Assembly: GCF_004803795.1 (NCBI RefSeq)
Contig: NZ_CP012543.1
Location: 2,232,001 to 2,296,000, forward strand
DNA length: 64,000 nucleotides
Source: Campylobacter rectus
GTDB lineage: Bacteria; Campylobacterota; Campylobacteria; Campylobacterales; Campylobacteraceae
Direction: 5' to 3'
The notes beneath the pieces were generated by a model. That model did no database searches and was not told the origin of the DNA. It saw only the letters and a list, made by a program, of their open reading frames with translations. Both the position numbers and the translations under genes were made by a program. Below, piece after piece: positions 1 to 8,737 of this stretch. Every line of letters starts with the position of its first letter. Within the stretch, counting starts at the first letter, position 1.

Positions 1-979
1 TGGCCACGGCTAGCAACGGCTCGTCCGCGACGAAAACGGGAAGCTTGACGATATCGCTTAGATATTTGTCGATACCGCGGATCAGCGCGCCGCCTCCGGT
101 TAGCACGATGCCGTTTTCTACGATATCTCCGGCAAGATCCGGCGGCATCATCTCAAGCACGGTTTTTAGGGCGTCGGCGATCTCTTTTAGAGGTTCGCGC
201 ATAGCCTCGCGCACGTCCTCGCTCGTTAGCTCCACGCGGCTTAGCAGGCCGCTGATTTGGTCGCGACCTTTTACTACGATACTAAGCTCCTCGGGCAGCT
301 GGATCGCCGAGCCGACGGAAATTTTGATATCCTCACCCGCGCGCTCGCCTATTAGGAGGTTGTATTTTTCTTTTATGTAATTTACGATGCTTATATCAAT
401 CTTATCGCCCGCGGTGCGGATAGACTTGCTGATGACCAGACCACCCAGAGACACTACGCCGATCTCGGTCGTACCGCCGCCGATATCGACGACCAGGTTT
501 CCCTGCGGTTCGCGCACGGGTAAATTTGCCCCGATAGCCGCAGTCATAGGCTCCTCGATCAAAAACACCTCTCTGGCTCCCGCGCTTAACGCGCTTTCGC
601 GCACGGCTTTTCGCTCGACTTGAGTTAGGCCGTAGGGCACGGAGATGATGATACGAGGGCGCAGGAAGCTCTTTCTGCGGTGGGTCTTTTCGATGAAATA
701 GCGGATCATTTTCTCGGTCATATCAAAATCCGCGATAACGCCGTCTCTCATCGGACGGATAGCCTCGATATCGCCGGGGGTTTTACCCACCATCTCCTTT
801 GCTTCGTGGCCGACGGCTAAGATCTTTTGCTTGCCATATTTTTCGCGCTGCACGGCGACGACGGAGGGCTCGTTTATGATGATCCCCTTATCTTTTACCA
901 GCACCAGCGTATTTGCCGTGCCTAGGTCAATCCCCATATCGCTCGAAAAAAATCCTATTATCTGGTCTAAAATCATCAT
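1..979 (-). CDS. mreB: Rod shape-determining protein MreB (3' end cut by window edge)
   Basis: MreB is the bacterial actin homologue that polymerises under the inner membrane and guides lateral wall synthesis. Reading leftward, the frame opens with [10 protein letters not shown], followed by the actin phosphate-1 motif [11 protein letters not shown]. Further on come [11 protein letters not shown] (phosphate-2 region) and [15 protein letters not shown] (adenosine region). About 326 codons are present, so only the last 20 or so of the usual ~345 are missing past base 1. Two ATGs are adjacent (979 and 976) and either could be the start. It lies 10 bases downstream of clpX on the same strand and is probably co-transcribed with fabZ-lpxA-clpX. 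Confidence 0.95.
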   Translation of the reverse strand, partial: MMILDQIIGFFSSDMGIDLGTANTLVLVKDKGIIINEPSVVAVQREKYGKQKILAVGHEAKEMVGKTPGDIEAIRPMRDGVIADFDMTEKMIRYFIEKTHRRKSFLRPRIIISVPYGLTQVERKAVRESALSAGAREVFLIEEPMTAAIGANLPVREPQGNLVVDIGGGTTEIGVVSLGGLVISKSIRTAGDKIDISIVNYIKEKYNLLIGERAGEDIKISVGSAIQLPEELSIVVKGRDQISGLLSRVELTSEDVREAMREPLKEIADALKTVLEMMPPDLAGDIVENGIVLTGGGALIRGIDKYLSDIVKLPVFVADEPLLAVA

Positions 980-988
980 TCTACCTTT

Positions 989-2221
989 TTATGCGCTTAT
1001 TTTATTGTTTTTTACGAAAATCGGCTTTTCCTTGCCGCTTACGACCTCTTTGGTGATCACTACGTCGTAGCCGGCAAGCTCGGGCAGCTCATACATCACA
1101 TCGGTCATTATCTCTTCCATTATGCTTCGCAGTCCTCTGGCTCCGGTTTTTCTCTCGATAGCTAGCCTTGCGACCTCTTTTAGGGCTTCATCGTCAAATT
1201 TCAAATTCGCCCTATCTATCGCAAAAAGCTTTTGGTATTGCTTTAGTATCGCGTTTTTAGGCTCGGTTAAAATTCGCACCATATCATCCTGCGTGATTTT
1301 ATTTAGCGTGGCGACCACGTGAAGCCTACCGATGAGCTCCGGGATGAGTCCAAAATGCACCAAATCGTCGCTTTCAAGCGCGTCCAGTAAATTTTCTCTG
1401 TCGTCTTTGGAGCGTTTATCTTGACCAAAGCCCAGCACGTTTTTGCCGATCCTGCGCTCGATGATGTCGGCTAGACCGTCAAACGCGCCCCCGCAGACGA
1501 AAAGGATGTTTGAGGTGTCTATCTGGATAAATTCTTGATTTGGGTGCTTTCTGCCGCCTTTTGGAGGGATATTTACGAGACTACCCTCGATGATTTTTAA
1601 AAGCGCCTGCTGCACGCCCTCTCCGCTCACGTCGCGCGTGATCGAGCGATTTTCGCTCATTCTGGCGATCTTATCTATCTCATCGACGAAAACTATGCCC
1701 TGCTCGGCGCGCTTTACGTCGCCGTCCGCAGCCTGCAAAAGACGAGTTAGGATATTTTCCACGTCTTCGCCGACGTAGCCCGCCTCCGTTAAGCTCGTAG
1801 CATCGCAGATAGCGATAGGCACGTCTAGAAATTTAGCCAGCGTCTGCGCCATCAGCGTCTTGCCGCTACCGGTAGGGCCGACTAACAAGATATTTGATTT
1901 TGAGATCTCCGTATCGTCCGGAGTCTCTCCTTTTCTAAAAATTCTTTTGTAGTGGTTATAAACGCCGACGCTAAAGACCTTTTTGGCTTTATCTTGACCG
2001 ATGACGTAGTTATCCAGCACCGCCTTTAGCTCTTTTGGCGTCAAATTTTGATAGTCTCTAGTTCGCTCTTCTTTTTCTTGCTCGCGGCTCTCCTCGCCGT
2101 AAAGCACCTTATAAGCGGCGGTGATGCAGTGCTCGCATATAAACGAAATCCCGTCTATATCGGCTAGCAACCTCCTCTGGGCAGACTCTACCTCGCCGCA
2201 AAAATTACATTTTCTCGCCAT
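989..2221 (-). CDS. clpX: ATP-dependent Clp protease ATP-binding subunit ClpX
   Basis: ClpX is the AAA+ unfoldase that feeds tagged proteins to the ClpP peptidase. The 410-residue product starts [10 protein letters not shown] and has the N-terminal four-cysteine zinc finger (CNFC and CEHC pairs, residues 4-37). It also has Walker A GPTGSGKT, Walker B VFVDEID and the GARGLRSI sensor-2 region. The frame is open further upstream, but the ATG at 2221 gives the standard ClpX N-terminus and overlaps the lpxA stop codon by one base (TAATG), which suggests translational coupling. The order fabZ-lpxA-clpX-mreB is the Campylobacter arrangement. Confidence 0.97.
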   Translation of the reverse strand: MARKCNFCGEVESAQRRLLADIDGISFICEHCITAAYKVLYGEESREQEKEERTRDYQNLTPKELKAVLDNYVIGQDKAKKVFSVGVYNHYKRIFRKGETPDDTEISKSNILLVGPTGSGKTLMAQTLAKFLDVPIAICDATSLTEAGYVGEDVENILTRLLQAADGDVKRAEQGIVFVDEIDKIARMSENRSITRDVSGEGVQQALLKIIEGSLVNIPPKGGRKHPNQEFIQIDTSNILFVCGGAFDGLADIIERRIGKNVLGFGQDKRSKDDRENLLDALESDDLVHFGLIPELIGRLHVVATLNKITQDDMVRILTEPKNAILKQYQKLFAIDRANLKFDDEALKEVARLAIERKTGARGLRSIMEEIMTDVMYELPELAGYDVVITKEVVSGKEKPIFVKNNKISA

Positions 2222-3009
2222 TATTCTCTTCCTTTTGCTAAGGGGATACCGCGCTTGGTACTTAGGATAAATTCGCACATTTTTCGCACCTGTTCGTTCG
2301 CTGCGCCCTCTAAAAGCTCGCTAGCCGCAGCCTTTAGATCCCCGCTTTTTCTAAATAAAAATTTATACGCCCTATTTATCTCTTCAACCGTGTCTTTATC
2401 GAACCTTCGCCTGATACCGACCAAATTTAAGCTTCTGATATAGGCTCGGTTGCCTTCAGCCAGGCAAAACGGCACGACGTCCTGAGATAGCGCGCTAGCG
2501 CCCGCGACCATACAGCTCTCGCCGACTCTCACGAACTGATGTATCGGCGTCATACCGCCCACGACGCTATAGTCCCCCAGCTCCACGTGGCCCGCCAGAG
2601 TCGCGTTGTTTGCTAGGATGACGTTATTTCCTATGGCGCAGTCGTGTGCGATGTGGCAGTAAGCCATGATAAAGGCGTTATCGCCGATGCGCGTGATCCC
2701 GTCACCTTTGTGAGTGCCCGAGTTTATCGTGCAAAACTCGCGGATCGTCGCATTTTTGCCGATGCGAACGCCGGTATTTTCCTCGGCGCGGTAGCTCACA
2801 TCCTGCGGGATATCGCCCACGATAGCGTAGCTGTAAATTTTACCGCCCTCGCCGATACACGTATCGCCCACGATCCTGGCGCCTTGTTTTACGAGTACGC
2901 CGTCGCCTAGCACGGCGTCTTTGCTGACGTAGGCATAGGCCTCGATCGTTACGTCCTCGCCGATCTTCGCGCCGTCCTCGACGACGGCTTGCGGATGGAT
3001 ATTTCTCAT
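2221..3009 (-). CDS. lpxA: UDP-N-acetylglucosamine acyltransferase LpxA
   Basis: LpxA transfers a 3-hydroxyacyl chain from acyl carrier protein to UDP-GlcNAc, the first step of lipid A synthesis in the cytoplasm. The 262-residue protein is a left-handed beta-helix of isoleucine/valine-rich hexapeptide repeats over roughly residues 1-190. The catalytic histidine lies in the AHDC segment (about residue 119), followed by the alpha-helical tail typical of the family. Length and order match LpxA. It starts 8 bases after the fabZ stop, so a fatty-acid and a lipid A step are linked in one operon. Confidence 0.96.
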   Translation of the reverse strand: MRNIHPQAVVEDGAKIGEDVTIEAYAYVSKDAVLGDGVLVKQGARIVGDTCIGEGGKIYSYAIVGDIPQDVSYRAEENTGVRIGKNATIREFCTINSGTHKGDGITRIGDNAFIMAYCHIAHDCAIGNNVILANNATLAGHVELGDYSVVGGMTPIHQFVRVGESCMVAGASALSQDVVPFCLAEGNRAYIRSLNLVGIRRRFDKDTVEEINRAYKFLFRKSGDLKAAASELLEGAANEQVRKMCEFILSTKRGIPLAKGRE

Positions 3010-3017
3010 TTTCGCGC

Positions 3018-3464
3018 CTACTTATCGACGATCATAGCTTTTAGCTCGGCCTCGCATGCTAGCGCGCCGTCCACGTAGGCTTCGCCTTTTAGCACCCAGA
3101 TGTTACCTTTGTGTTTTAGCACTTCGAGGCGGTATTCGAGCCTATCGCCCGGGCGTATCGGATGGCGAAATTTCGCTCCGTCGATACTCATAAAATAAAC
3201 GACCTTATTTTCGATGCCCGCCTGATGCGCGTCGCTCATGCTCTTAAACGCGAGCACGCCGCCGGCCTGCGCCATACCCTCGATGATCATCACGCCCGGA
3301 TATATCGGGTGACCTGGGAAGTGCCCCTGAAACACGGGCTCGCCGATCGTTACGTTTTTATACGCGACGATGTGTTTAGCGGGCTCTAGCTCGGTCACTC
3401 GGTCGATGAGCAGGAACGGATATCTGTGCGGGAGTATTTTTTGGATTTCAACGATGTCGATCAC
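3018..3464 (-). CDS. fabZ: 3-hydroxyacyl-[acyl-carrier-protein] dehydratase FabZ
   Basis: FabZ dehydrates 3-hydroxyacyl-ACP in the fatty acid elongation cycle. The 148-residue hot-dog-fold protein shows the opening [14 protein letters not shown]. The catalytic histidine is in [12 protein letters not shown], and the catalytic acid is in the following helix (MIIEGMAQ). It is the first gene of the leftward fabZ-lpxA-clpX-mreB run. The promoter must lie in the AT-rich stretch upstream of 3464, but no clear -10 was singled out there. Confidence 0.96.
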   Translation of the reverse strand: MIDIVEIQKILPHRYPFLLIDRVTELEPAKHIVAYKNVTIGEPVFQGHFPGHPIYPGVMIIEGMAQAGGVLAFKSMSDAHQAGIENKVVYFMSIDGAKFRHPIRPGDRLEYRLEVLKHKGNIWVLKGEAYVDGALACEAELKAMIVDK

Positions 3465-3988
3465 TTTAAACCTTGTGAGTAAAATTTAAAGCCGATTTTA
3501 GCCAAATTTTGCTAAGAAAAAGATTATTGATTTGGCCGAGGCGAAATTTAACGGCTAAATTTTCGCGCTTTTTGGCACCAAATTTAATGGGCGAATTTGT
3601 GGCGCGAGCTAAATTGACCTTAAATTAACTCAAATTTAGCTCATCCGCATTCGTCAAATTTGATTGCTTAAATTTGTTGTTTTGATATTTGCTCGAATTT
3701 ACTCGGCTAACTTGCGTCAAATTCGGCCGATTTCGTTTTATTTTTTCGCTCGGCCAGCTAAATTCGGCTTACTTTTGCTTGCTAAATTTGACCGTTTCGG
3801 GCTCAAATTCAGCCTTGATTTTTTTGTCGAGCGGGTTAAATTTTGCCTCGAATTTAGCCAAAATTTATCAGAATTTACCCGCCCAATTTGCTTAAATTTA
3901 ACCCAAATTTCAGCTCTTGCTTTTTTAGTCAAATTTGCCCGCTCATATTTCAAATTTGCTTCCAAATTTGCCGTCCTTGCGGCGAGAG
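3465..3988. other. Non-coding stretch dense in AAATTT words
   Basis: This 524-base stretch between fabZ and queH is packed with AAATTT and CAAATTT words on both strands. It has long open frames on both strands only because that composition lacks stops; their translations are low-complexity and resemble nothing known. No RNA gene or terminator is recognised. It must contain the fabZ promoter. Confidence 0.55.
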
Positions 3989-5086
3989 TCAAATCCCGGT
4001 CCGGGCGGCGCAAATTTCCATCGTCAAAACCTCGCGACTATCGTTATAAAGCTCGTCTTTGGCGTAGATTTCGTATCTGCCCGCGTGAATTTCATCCAGC
4101 ACGATTATGGGATTTTGGCTAAATTCTCCGCACAGCTCGCGGCGGATTTCCAGCTCGCGCGAAACCTCGATAGGCCGGTGGCAAAGCTCGTTTACGCTAG
4201 CGAAATTTTCGCCTGAGAGCTCGTTAAATTTGGCTAAATTTAGTAGCGTCACGCCGTCTCGCAGCTCGTCGCAAATTTGCGCCGCCTCGCTCACGCTAAA
4301 TTTGACGTTTTCGCGCTTAAAGTGCGAGTAGAGCAAAAAATACGACGGCAGGGCGGCTTTGTCAAATTTGACGTAGGCGCGCAGCAAGCGGTAGTTTAAA
4401 AAATATTTGCGCGACAGATGAAATTTCACGCCTTTTTCCTCGCACTCTCGAACCTTTTCATAAAGCTCCAGCCGCTCCTCGATGCCGCCCGGCATCACGC
4501 GCCCGCTAATCTCACTCATAAGCTCGCTAAGCGGTAGTTTTTGCGCCTCGCGCTGCTTGCTAAGCCCGAAAATACAGCCGCAGTAGTTTTGATGATAGAG
4601 TTGATCTTTTTTAGCAAGCTCAAACTGCGCGTTCGTGCCGCCGCCAGCGCGGTAGTCCACGGCAAAGGTTTCAAGGCCGTATTTCCCCGCAGCCTTATTT
4701 AGCGCGGCTTCAAGCTGCGAGAAGTCCTTTTTCGGACTCATCAGCAGCGTCGTGGTGATAGATTTTTCACCTAGTTCGAGCGCTTTTTGAGCCGAATTTC
4801 CCACGCGAAAATCAAAGCAATACGCGCAGCGCTTGCCCTTTTCGGGCTCGTTTTCAAGGCCTTTTGCGCCCTCTAGCCACGCCTCGTACTCGTACTCGCC
4901 GCAGATGAGCTCGACGCCTAGCTTTTCGCAGCTCCTTTTTACGTCGCGAAACCTCATCAAAAACTCGCTGTACGGATGGATGTTGGGGTCATAGAAATAG
5001 CCGATGAGACGCTCGTGCGGAAGGTCGGCGCGTAATCTTTGCAAAAAATAGTGGCTGTCGACCGAACAGCAAATATGAACTAACAT
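3989..5086 (-). CDS. queH: Epoxyqueuosine reductase QueH
   Basis: QueH reduces epoxyqueuosine to queuosine in tRNA, the last step of Q synthesis, and replaces QueG in many bacteria. The 365-residue protein begins MLVHICCSVDSHYFL with the family's paired cysteines near the N-terminus. It then shows CAYCFDFR and YCGCIFGL, the remaining cysteine pairs expected for iron-sulfur and metal binding. The first ~220 residues are the conserved domain; the C-terminal ~140 are an extension seen in some members. queE and queD for the same pathway lie at 10.4-12.1 kb. The 3' end runs into the AAATTT-rich spacer, so the last few residues may be poorly conserved. Confidence 0.9.
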   Translation of the reverse strand: MLVHICCSVDSHYFLQRLRADLPHERLIGYFYDPNIHPYSEFLMRFRDVKRSCEKLGVELICGEYEYEAWLEGAKGLENEPEKGKRCAYCFDFRVGNSAQKALELGEKSITTTLLMSPKKDFSQLEAALNKAAGKYGLETFAVDYRAGGGTNAQFELAKKDQLYHQNYCGCIFGLSKQREAQKLPLSELMSEISGRVMPGGIEERLELYEKVRECEEKGVKFHLSRKYFLNYRLLRAYVKFDKAALPSYFLLYSHFKRENVKFSVSEAAQICDELRDGVTLLNLAKFNELSGENFASVNELCHRPIEVSRELEIRRELCGEFSQNPIIVLDEIHAGRYEIYAKDELYNDSREVLTMEICAARTGI

Positions 5087-5093
5087 TTTTCTC

Positions 5094-5217
5094 CTGATTT
5101 ACGGCTCGTCTCGCGGCGCTATACGTCGTTGTCTTAAATTTTGCTCGGTCATTACCCGCACGGTAACTCCCGTCGCAAAATTTTCAGCCGCCTAGTCTAG
5201 CCGTGCGATACTTCGCC
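5094..5217 (-). repeat. Intergenic dumbbell-type repeat, copy A
   Basis: Read on the minus strand, this segment begins GGCGAAGTATCGC and ends with GCGAGACGAGCC followed by TAAATCAG. Both ends match copy B at 5600-5726. Inside is a nested hairpin with AAAATTTTGC/GCAAAATTT-type arms around a small TTACC...GGTAA stem. It sits just upstream of queH. The function is unknown. Confidence 0.6.
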
Positions 5218-5384
5218 TTTTTTATTTAAATTCGTGACGGTCGTATGTTACGCCCCACGGGTTAAAATTTTAAAGTTAAACTACGCCTATTTTGTCTTGA
5301 ATATTTTTTGCCGATTTTACTAAATTTAACTGCAAATTTTATTAAAGCTAGCGGCTTAAATTTAAAGTCCAGCAAAATTTAAAT

Positions 5385-5399
5385 CTGCACGTAGTGCAG
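5385..5399. repeat. Short perfect hairpin
   Basis: CTGCAC and GTGCAG form a perfect six-base stem around a GTA loop between repeat copies A and B. It is too short and lacks a T-run to be called a terminator with confidence. Confidence 0.35.
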
Positions 5400-5430
5400 C
5401 AACCTCTCACGTCGTAGGGGTTGGGGGATC

Positions 5431-5513
5431 GTTAAGGGGGAAGGGAGCTATTTTGCTTCGGCTTTGCCTCGCAACTGCTAGCAGAACGTAATTCAAGCCC
5501 CTTCCCCCTTAAC
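5431..5513. repeat. Long inverted repeat between the copy A and copy B elements
   Basis: The arms GTTAAGGGGGAAGGGAGCT (5431-5449) and AGCCCCTTCCCCCTTAAC (5496-5513) are near-perfect reverse complements, apart from one extra base, around a 46-base loop. The purine/pyrimidine-rich arms stand out from the surrounding AT-rich DNA. This could be a small non-autonomous mobile element or a structured transcript. No gene lies in the loop. Confidence 0.55.
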
Positions 5514-5599
5514 ATAAAAGCTAGACGCCACCAAACAACACAGGGTCTCGGTGCGTAAAATTTCGAGTTAAATTTGCAAATTTGAGCGTAAAAAGTCAA

Positions 5600-5726
5600 G
5601 GCAAAGTATCGCGAGGTGATTTTTAATGTTGTTGCAGTTTTTGCGACTAAGGCTAACCATGTAGGTTGCCGCAGGAGCAAAAACAAAACTCATTAAAAAG
5701 CGCTCGCGAGACGAGCCGCAAATCAG
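5600..5726 (+). repeat. Intergenic dumbbell-type repeat, copy B
   Basis: The left end GGCAAAGTATCGCGAG and right end GCGCTCGCGAGACGAGCC carry TCGCGAG/CTCGCGA and can pair as an outer stem. Inside are GTTTTTGC/GCAAAAAC arms and a central AACC-ATGTA-GGTT hairpin. It is inverted relative to copy A, 380 bases away, and abuts the miaA 3' end. Copy C lies at 26306-26420. Confidence 0.65.
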
Positions 5727-5728
5727 AA

Positions 5729-6619
5729 TCAATCACTCAAAAATTCTATTATTTTCGCTTCGCACTCCCCGACGCTGCCGCTAAATTTACTCTCAAACTG
5801 CGATCTATTAAACGTCCGCTGACGCTTGGCCAGCTGAGCCGTGTGCGTGCAGATAAGCTCCTCCAGCTCGGCCTCGGTCTTGATCTCGCCTCGCAAAAAC
5901 TCGCCGCACTCTTTTAGACCGACCGAGTTTAGCGGCTTTGGTCGCTGTGGATACCGCGCAAACAGCTCCCGCGCTTCGTCTAGCAAACCCTGCTCAAACA
6001 TCGCTCGCGTGCGCTCTTTGATGCGTCCTCTCAGCTCGTCCCTATCCCAGCTAAGCTCGAAAATCGCCAAATTTGAAACGACAGGAGCTAGGGTATTTTC
6101 GCGTAGATACGCGCTTACGGCCTCGCCTCGCCCATTAGAGCGCAAAAACGAGTAGATGTCGAACCATTTTTGCAAGCGGTATGTATCGTTTGCGCTAAAT
6201 TTGGCGGCAAACTCTGGATCGAGGCTTGAAACGAGCTCATAAATTTGAGCGTTGCTTAGGCCGCTTTCTACGCGCTCAAATTTAGGCGTTAGACCCGATA
6301 GCAGCGCCTTTAGATAAAATCCGCTGCCGCCGGTTATAAATAAATTTTTACCGTTTTTTTGCGCAAATTCGCGAGCCGTTTTATAAACCTCAAAAAACAT
6401 CCCGACGTCAAAATGCTCGTCCGGCATCAGCAAATTTACCCCAAAATGCGGCACCGAGGCTAGCTCGTCCGCGGTCGGCTTGGCACTGGCGACGTCGATA
6501 AATTTATAAACGCAAAGCGAATCAAGACTCAGAATCACTCCGTTAAATTCGCTCGCGAGCTTTAGCGCGAGCGCCGTTTTTCCGCTAGCGGTGGTGCCGA
6601 TGATGGCGAGTTCTTTCAT
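5729..6619 (-). CDS. miaA: tRNA dimethylallyltransferase MiaA
   Basis: MiaA adds a dimethylallyl group to N6 of A37 in tRNAs that read UNN codons. The 296-residue protein has the P-loop GTTASGKTALAL at residues 8-19 and the following DSLCVYKFIDVASAKPT segment, which holds the catalytic aspartate region. It also has the FITGGSGFYLKALL motif and the C-terminal TAQLAKRQRTF tRNA-binding segment. It is leftward and divergent from mqnP, with 90 bases between them. The miaA/ubiA divergent pair is also found in C. jejuni. Confidence 0.95.
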   Translation of the reverse strand: MKELAIIGTTASGKTALALKLASEFNGVILSLDSLCVYKFIDVASAKPTADELASVPHFGVNLLMPDEHFDVGMFFEVYKTAREFAQKNGKNLFITGGSGFYLKALLSGLTPKFERVESGLSNAQIYELVSSLDPEFAAKFSANDTYRLQKWFDIYSFLRSNGRGEAVSAYLRENTLAPVVSNLAIFELSWDRDELRGRIKERTRAMFEQGLLDEARELFARYPQRPKPLNSVGLKECGEFLRGEIKTEAELEELICTHTAQLAKRQRTFNRSQFESKFSGSVGECEAKIIEFLSD

Positions 6620-6709
6620 AAAAATGCCTTAAAATTCGTGAATCGGCTCAAATTTTATCACAATTTACGCTTTTATAAGATAAAATAAAGCAAAAATTTC
6701 AGGAAGATT

Positions 6710-7576
6710 ATGCAAAAATTTATAAATATTTTAAAAGATATTAACGAACTGATCGTCTTTAAGCACTCTATTTTCGCGCTGCCTTTTATATTTACCGCGA
6801 TGATAACGGCGAGCGCGCAGGTAAACGGCACGGCTTGGTTTGGCTGGAAGTTGCTTATTTTAGGCGTTCTTTGCGCGGTTTCGGCGCGAAATTTCGCGAT
6901 GGCGTTTAACCGCTACAAGGACGAAGATATCGACAAACTAAACCCGCGCACGGCAAATCGCCCAAGCGTTGACGGGCGCATCGGCAGGACGAATTTGCAA
7001 ATTTTTATCGCGGCAAACGCCGCCATCTTCGTGCTCGTCGCCTATCTCATAAACGAGCTTGCGTTTTGGCTGAGCTTTCCGATCCTAGCCGTACTTGGCG
7101 GATATTCGCTTTTTAAGCGCTTTAGCGAGCTAGCGCACCTAGTCCTTGGCCTCTCGCTGGGTCTCGCGCCCATCGCCGGAGCCGTAGCGGTCACGGGCGA
7201 GATACCGCTTTTTAGCGTGCTACTCTGCCTTGGCGTGATGTTTTGGGTGGCGGGATTTGACCTGCTTTATTCGCTTCAAGACGTCAAATTTGACCGCGAG
7301 CACGGGCTTTTTAGCATACCTAGCGTTTACGGCGAAAAAGCTACGATGTTTATCTCGGCGATCTTTCACGCTACGGCTGTGATCTTTTGGCTACTTTTTG
7401 CGTGGGCTGGAGGGCTCGGCACGGCGGCCTTTGCTGGCATTTTGCTTTGCGGGGGCATCCTAGTGGCCGAGCACCGCATCGTCAGGCGAGATTTTAGCAA
7501 GATCGACCGCGCGTTTTTCACGCTAAACGGCTATCTGGGCATACTTTTTTTCGTTTTCGTTTGGGCTAGCCTATGA
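6710..7576 (+). CDS. mqnP: UbiA-family prenyltransferase of menaquinone synthesis (MqnP-like)
   Basis: This integral membrane prenyltransferase attaches a polyprenyl chain to the aromatic precursor of menaquinone; in Campylobacter this is the futalosine pathway, so MqnP is the likely assignment. The 288-residue protein has about eight to nine membrane helices. The first aspartate-rich motif is NRYKDEDIDKLNPRTANRP and the second is DLLYSLQDVKFDREHGLFSIP. Both are the UbiA diphosphate/Mg-binding motifs. It overlaps the next gene by four bases and heads a short operon. UbiA proper cannot be excluded from sequence alone. Confidence 0.88.
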   Translation: MQKFINILKDINELIVFKHSIFALPFIFTAMITASAQVNGTAWFGWKLLILGVLCAVSARNFAMAFNRYKDEDIDKLNPRTANRPSVDGRIGRTNLQIFIAANAAIFVLVAYLINELAFWLSFPILAVLGGYSLFKRFSELAHLVLGLSLGLAPIAGAVAVTGEIPLFSVLLCLGVMFWVAGFDLLYSLQDVKFDREHGLFSIPSVYGEKATMFISAIFHATAVIFWLLFAWAGGLGTAAFAGILLCGGILVAEHRIVRRDFSKIDRAFFTLNGYLGILFFVFVWASL

Positions 7577-8091
7577 GACTGGTTCCGGCAAATTTAGACA
7601 TAGTTTTTGAGGAAGTCGGCGAGCGAGAGAGCGAGTTTTTACGCGAATTCGACAAGCTAAGCGGCAACGAGGACGATCCGCTAGGAGCGTGGATAAAGCG
7701 TGCCAAAGCAAAGGGCGACACGAAAGAAAGCGATCAGGTGATACTGACGCTACTAGTCGAGCTTCACCGTAAATTTGACGAGCTAAACGCCTACATAAAA
7801 AACGAGAAATTCGTAAAACTCGAGCTTGCGCAATCTAGCGTGCTAGACGGGATAAATTTTGAAAATTTTAGGATAAAAGAGACTAAATTTAAAAACGGCG
7901 CCGGCTACTACGGACGCATTTTCATGCCTATTTTTCCGAAGCGAGACGTGGCGATATTTTTTGAAGCGCTAGATGAGAAAACCGCCAAAATCACACGCAT
8001 AAACGAGAGCGACGAGAGCGACTACAACGGCTACGTGACGGCCAGAGAGCGCGCTATGATAAGAGAACTAAAGGAGATGAACGATGAATAA
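7573..8091 (+). CDS. Conserved hypothetical protein (position of Cj0163c)
   Basis: This is a 172-residue soluble protein with no signal peptide or membrane segment. It is mostly acidic and helical in its first 80 residues, followed by a probable beta-rich segment around FKNGAGYYGRIFMPIFPKRD. It may be distantly PilZ-like, but no motif is clear enough to say so. Its ATG overlaps the mqnP stop and its own end overlaps the next gene by eight bases, so the three are co-translated. The same neighbour order exists in C. jejuni. Confidence 0.8.
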   Translation: MRLVPANLDIVFEEVGERESEFLREFDKLSGNEDDPLGAWIKRAKAKGDTKESDQVILTLLVELHRKFDELNAYIKNEKFVKLELAQSSVLDGINFENFRIKETKFKNGAGYYGRIFMPIFPKRDVAIFFEALDEKTAKITRINESDESDYNGYVTARERAMIRELKEMNDE

Positions 8092-8596
8092 CGACTTGAT
8101 AATATTTGTCATTTTCGGGCTGATTTTGACGGTGCTTTTCGTGCTGGTTTTTATAAAAGATTTAGAGGCATCGAGAAAATTTTCAAGATACGAAAAAGCG
8201 ATCGAAGGCCTGATACAAGAGCTTCACGCGGTAAAAAAGCAGGTCGCGAATTTTGACCGAAGCGAGCCGGCCGAATTTGACGTAGTGCAGCTAGAAAGCA
8301 ATCTCGAACAGCGTTTAAACGAAAAAATAAATCAAAAAATAACCCCGATAATAAACACCCTCCAAGGCATCGAAAGCTCGATAGATAGCTTCCAAAGCCA
8401 GCAGCAAGATAGGCTATTTACGCTTGAGGAGCGCACCAAAAGTATCAGCAAGATCTCCGCTCCAAACGGCGAGGACGACGAAAAGCGAATCGTGCAGATG
8501 TATAGCGAAGGCAAAAGCGTCGAAAGCATCGCAAAAGAGCTGTGCGTGGGCGTCGGCAAGGTCGAGCTGACGCTGAAACTGCGGGAGCTGATATAG
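8084..8596 (+). CDS. Membrane-anchored coiled-coil protein with C-terminal helix-turn-helix-like segment
   Basis: The 170-residue protein has one N-terminal membrane helix (residues 5-25, LIIFVIFGLILTVLFVLVF). It is followed by a long charged helical/coiled-coil region (residues 30-130). The final ~40 residues (RIVQMYSEGKSVESIAKEL, then VGKVELTLKLREL) look like a helix-turn-helix. This layout is seen in Campylobacterota proteins of unknown role (C. jejuni Cj0162c position). The topology puts the coiled coil and HTH-like end in the cytoplasm if the N-terminus is outside. Confidence 0.8.
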   Translation: MNNDLIIFVIFGLILTVLFVLVFIKDLEASRKFSRYEKAIEGLIQELHAVKKQVANFDRSEPAEFDVVQLESNLEQRLNEKINQKITPIINTLQGIESSIDSFQSQQQDRLFTLEERTKSISKISAPNGEDDEKRIVQMYSEGKSVESIAKELCVGVGKVELTLKLRELI

Positions 8597-8677
8597 TTTT
8601 AAAACCCAGGCGCGAAATATAAAAAAATAACATTATTTTTATACGCGAATTTTAAAAAAATTTAAAGCTTAACTTCC

Positions 8678-8683
8678 TATAAT
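8678..8683 (+). promoter_or_regulatory. Predicted sigma-70 -10 box for moaA
   Basis: A perfect TATAAT lies 55 bases upstream of the moaA ATG in a gap after an upstream operon. T-rich runs precede it, as usual for Campylobacter promoters that lack a good -35. Confidence 0.6.
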
Positions 8684-8737
8684 GCCTCTTAACCAAATCA
8701 AAATTAAATCGTTTTGATAAAATTTAAGGGCGGAAAA

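Noticed and set aside
3664-4122. Open frames on both strands in the fabZ-queH gap
   Set aside because: They are low-complexity translations of AAATTT-rich DNA, overlap each other and queH, have no ribosome site and resemble no protein.
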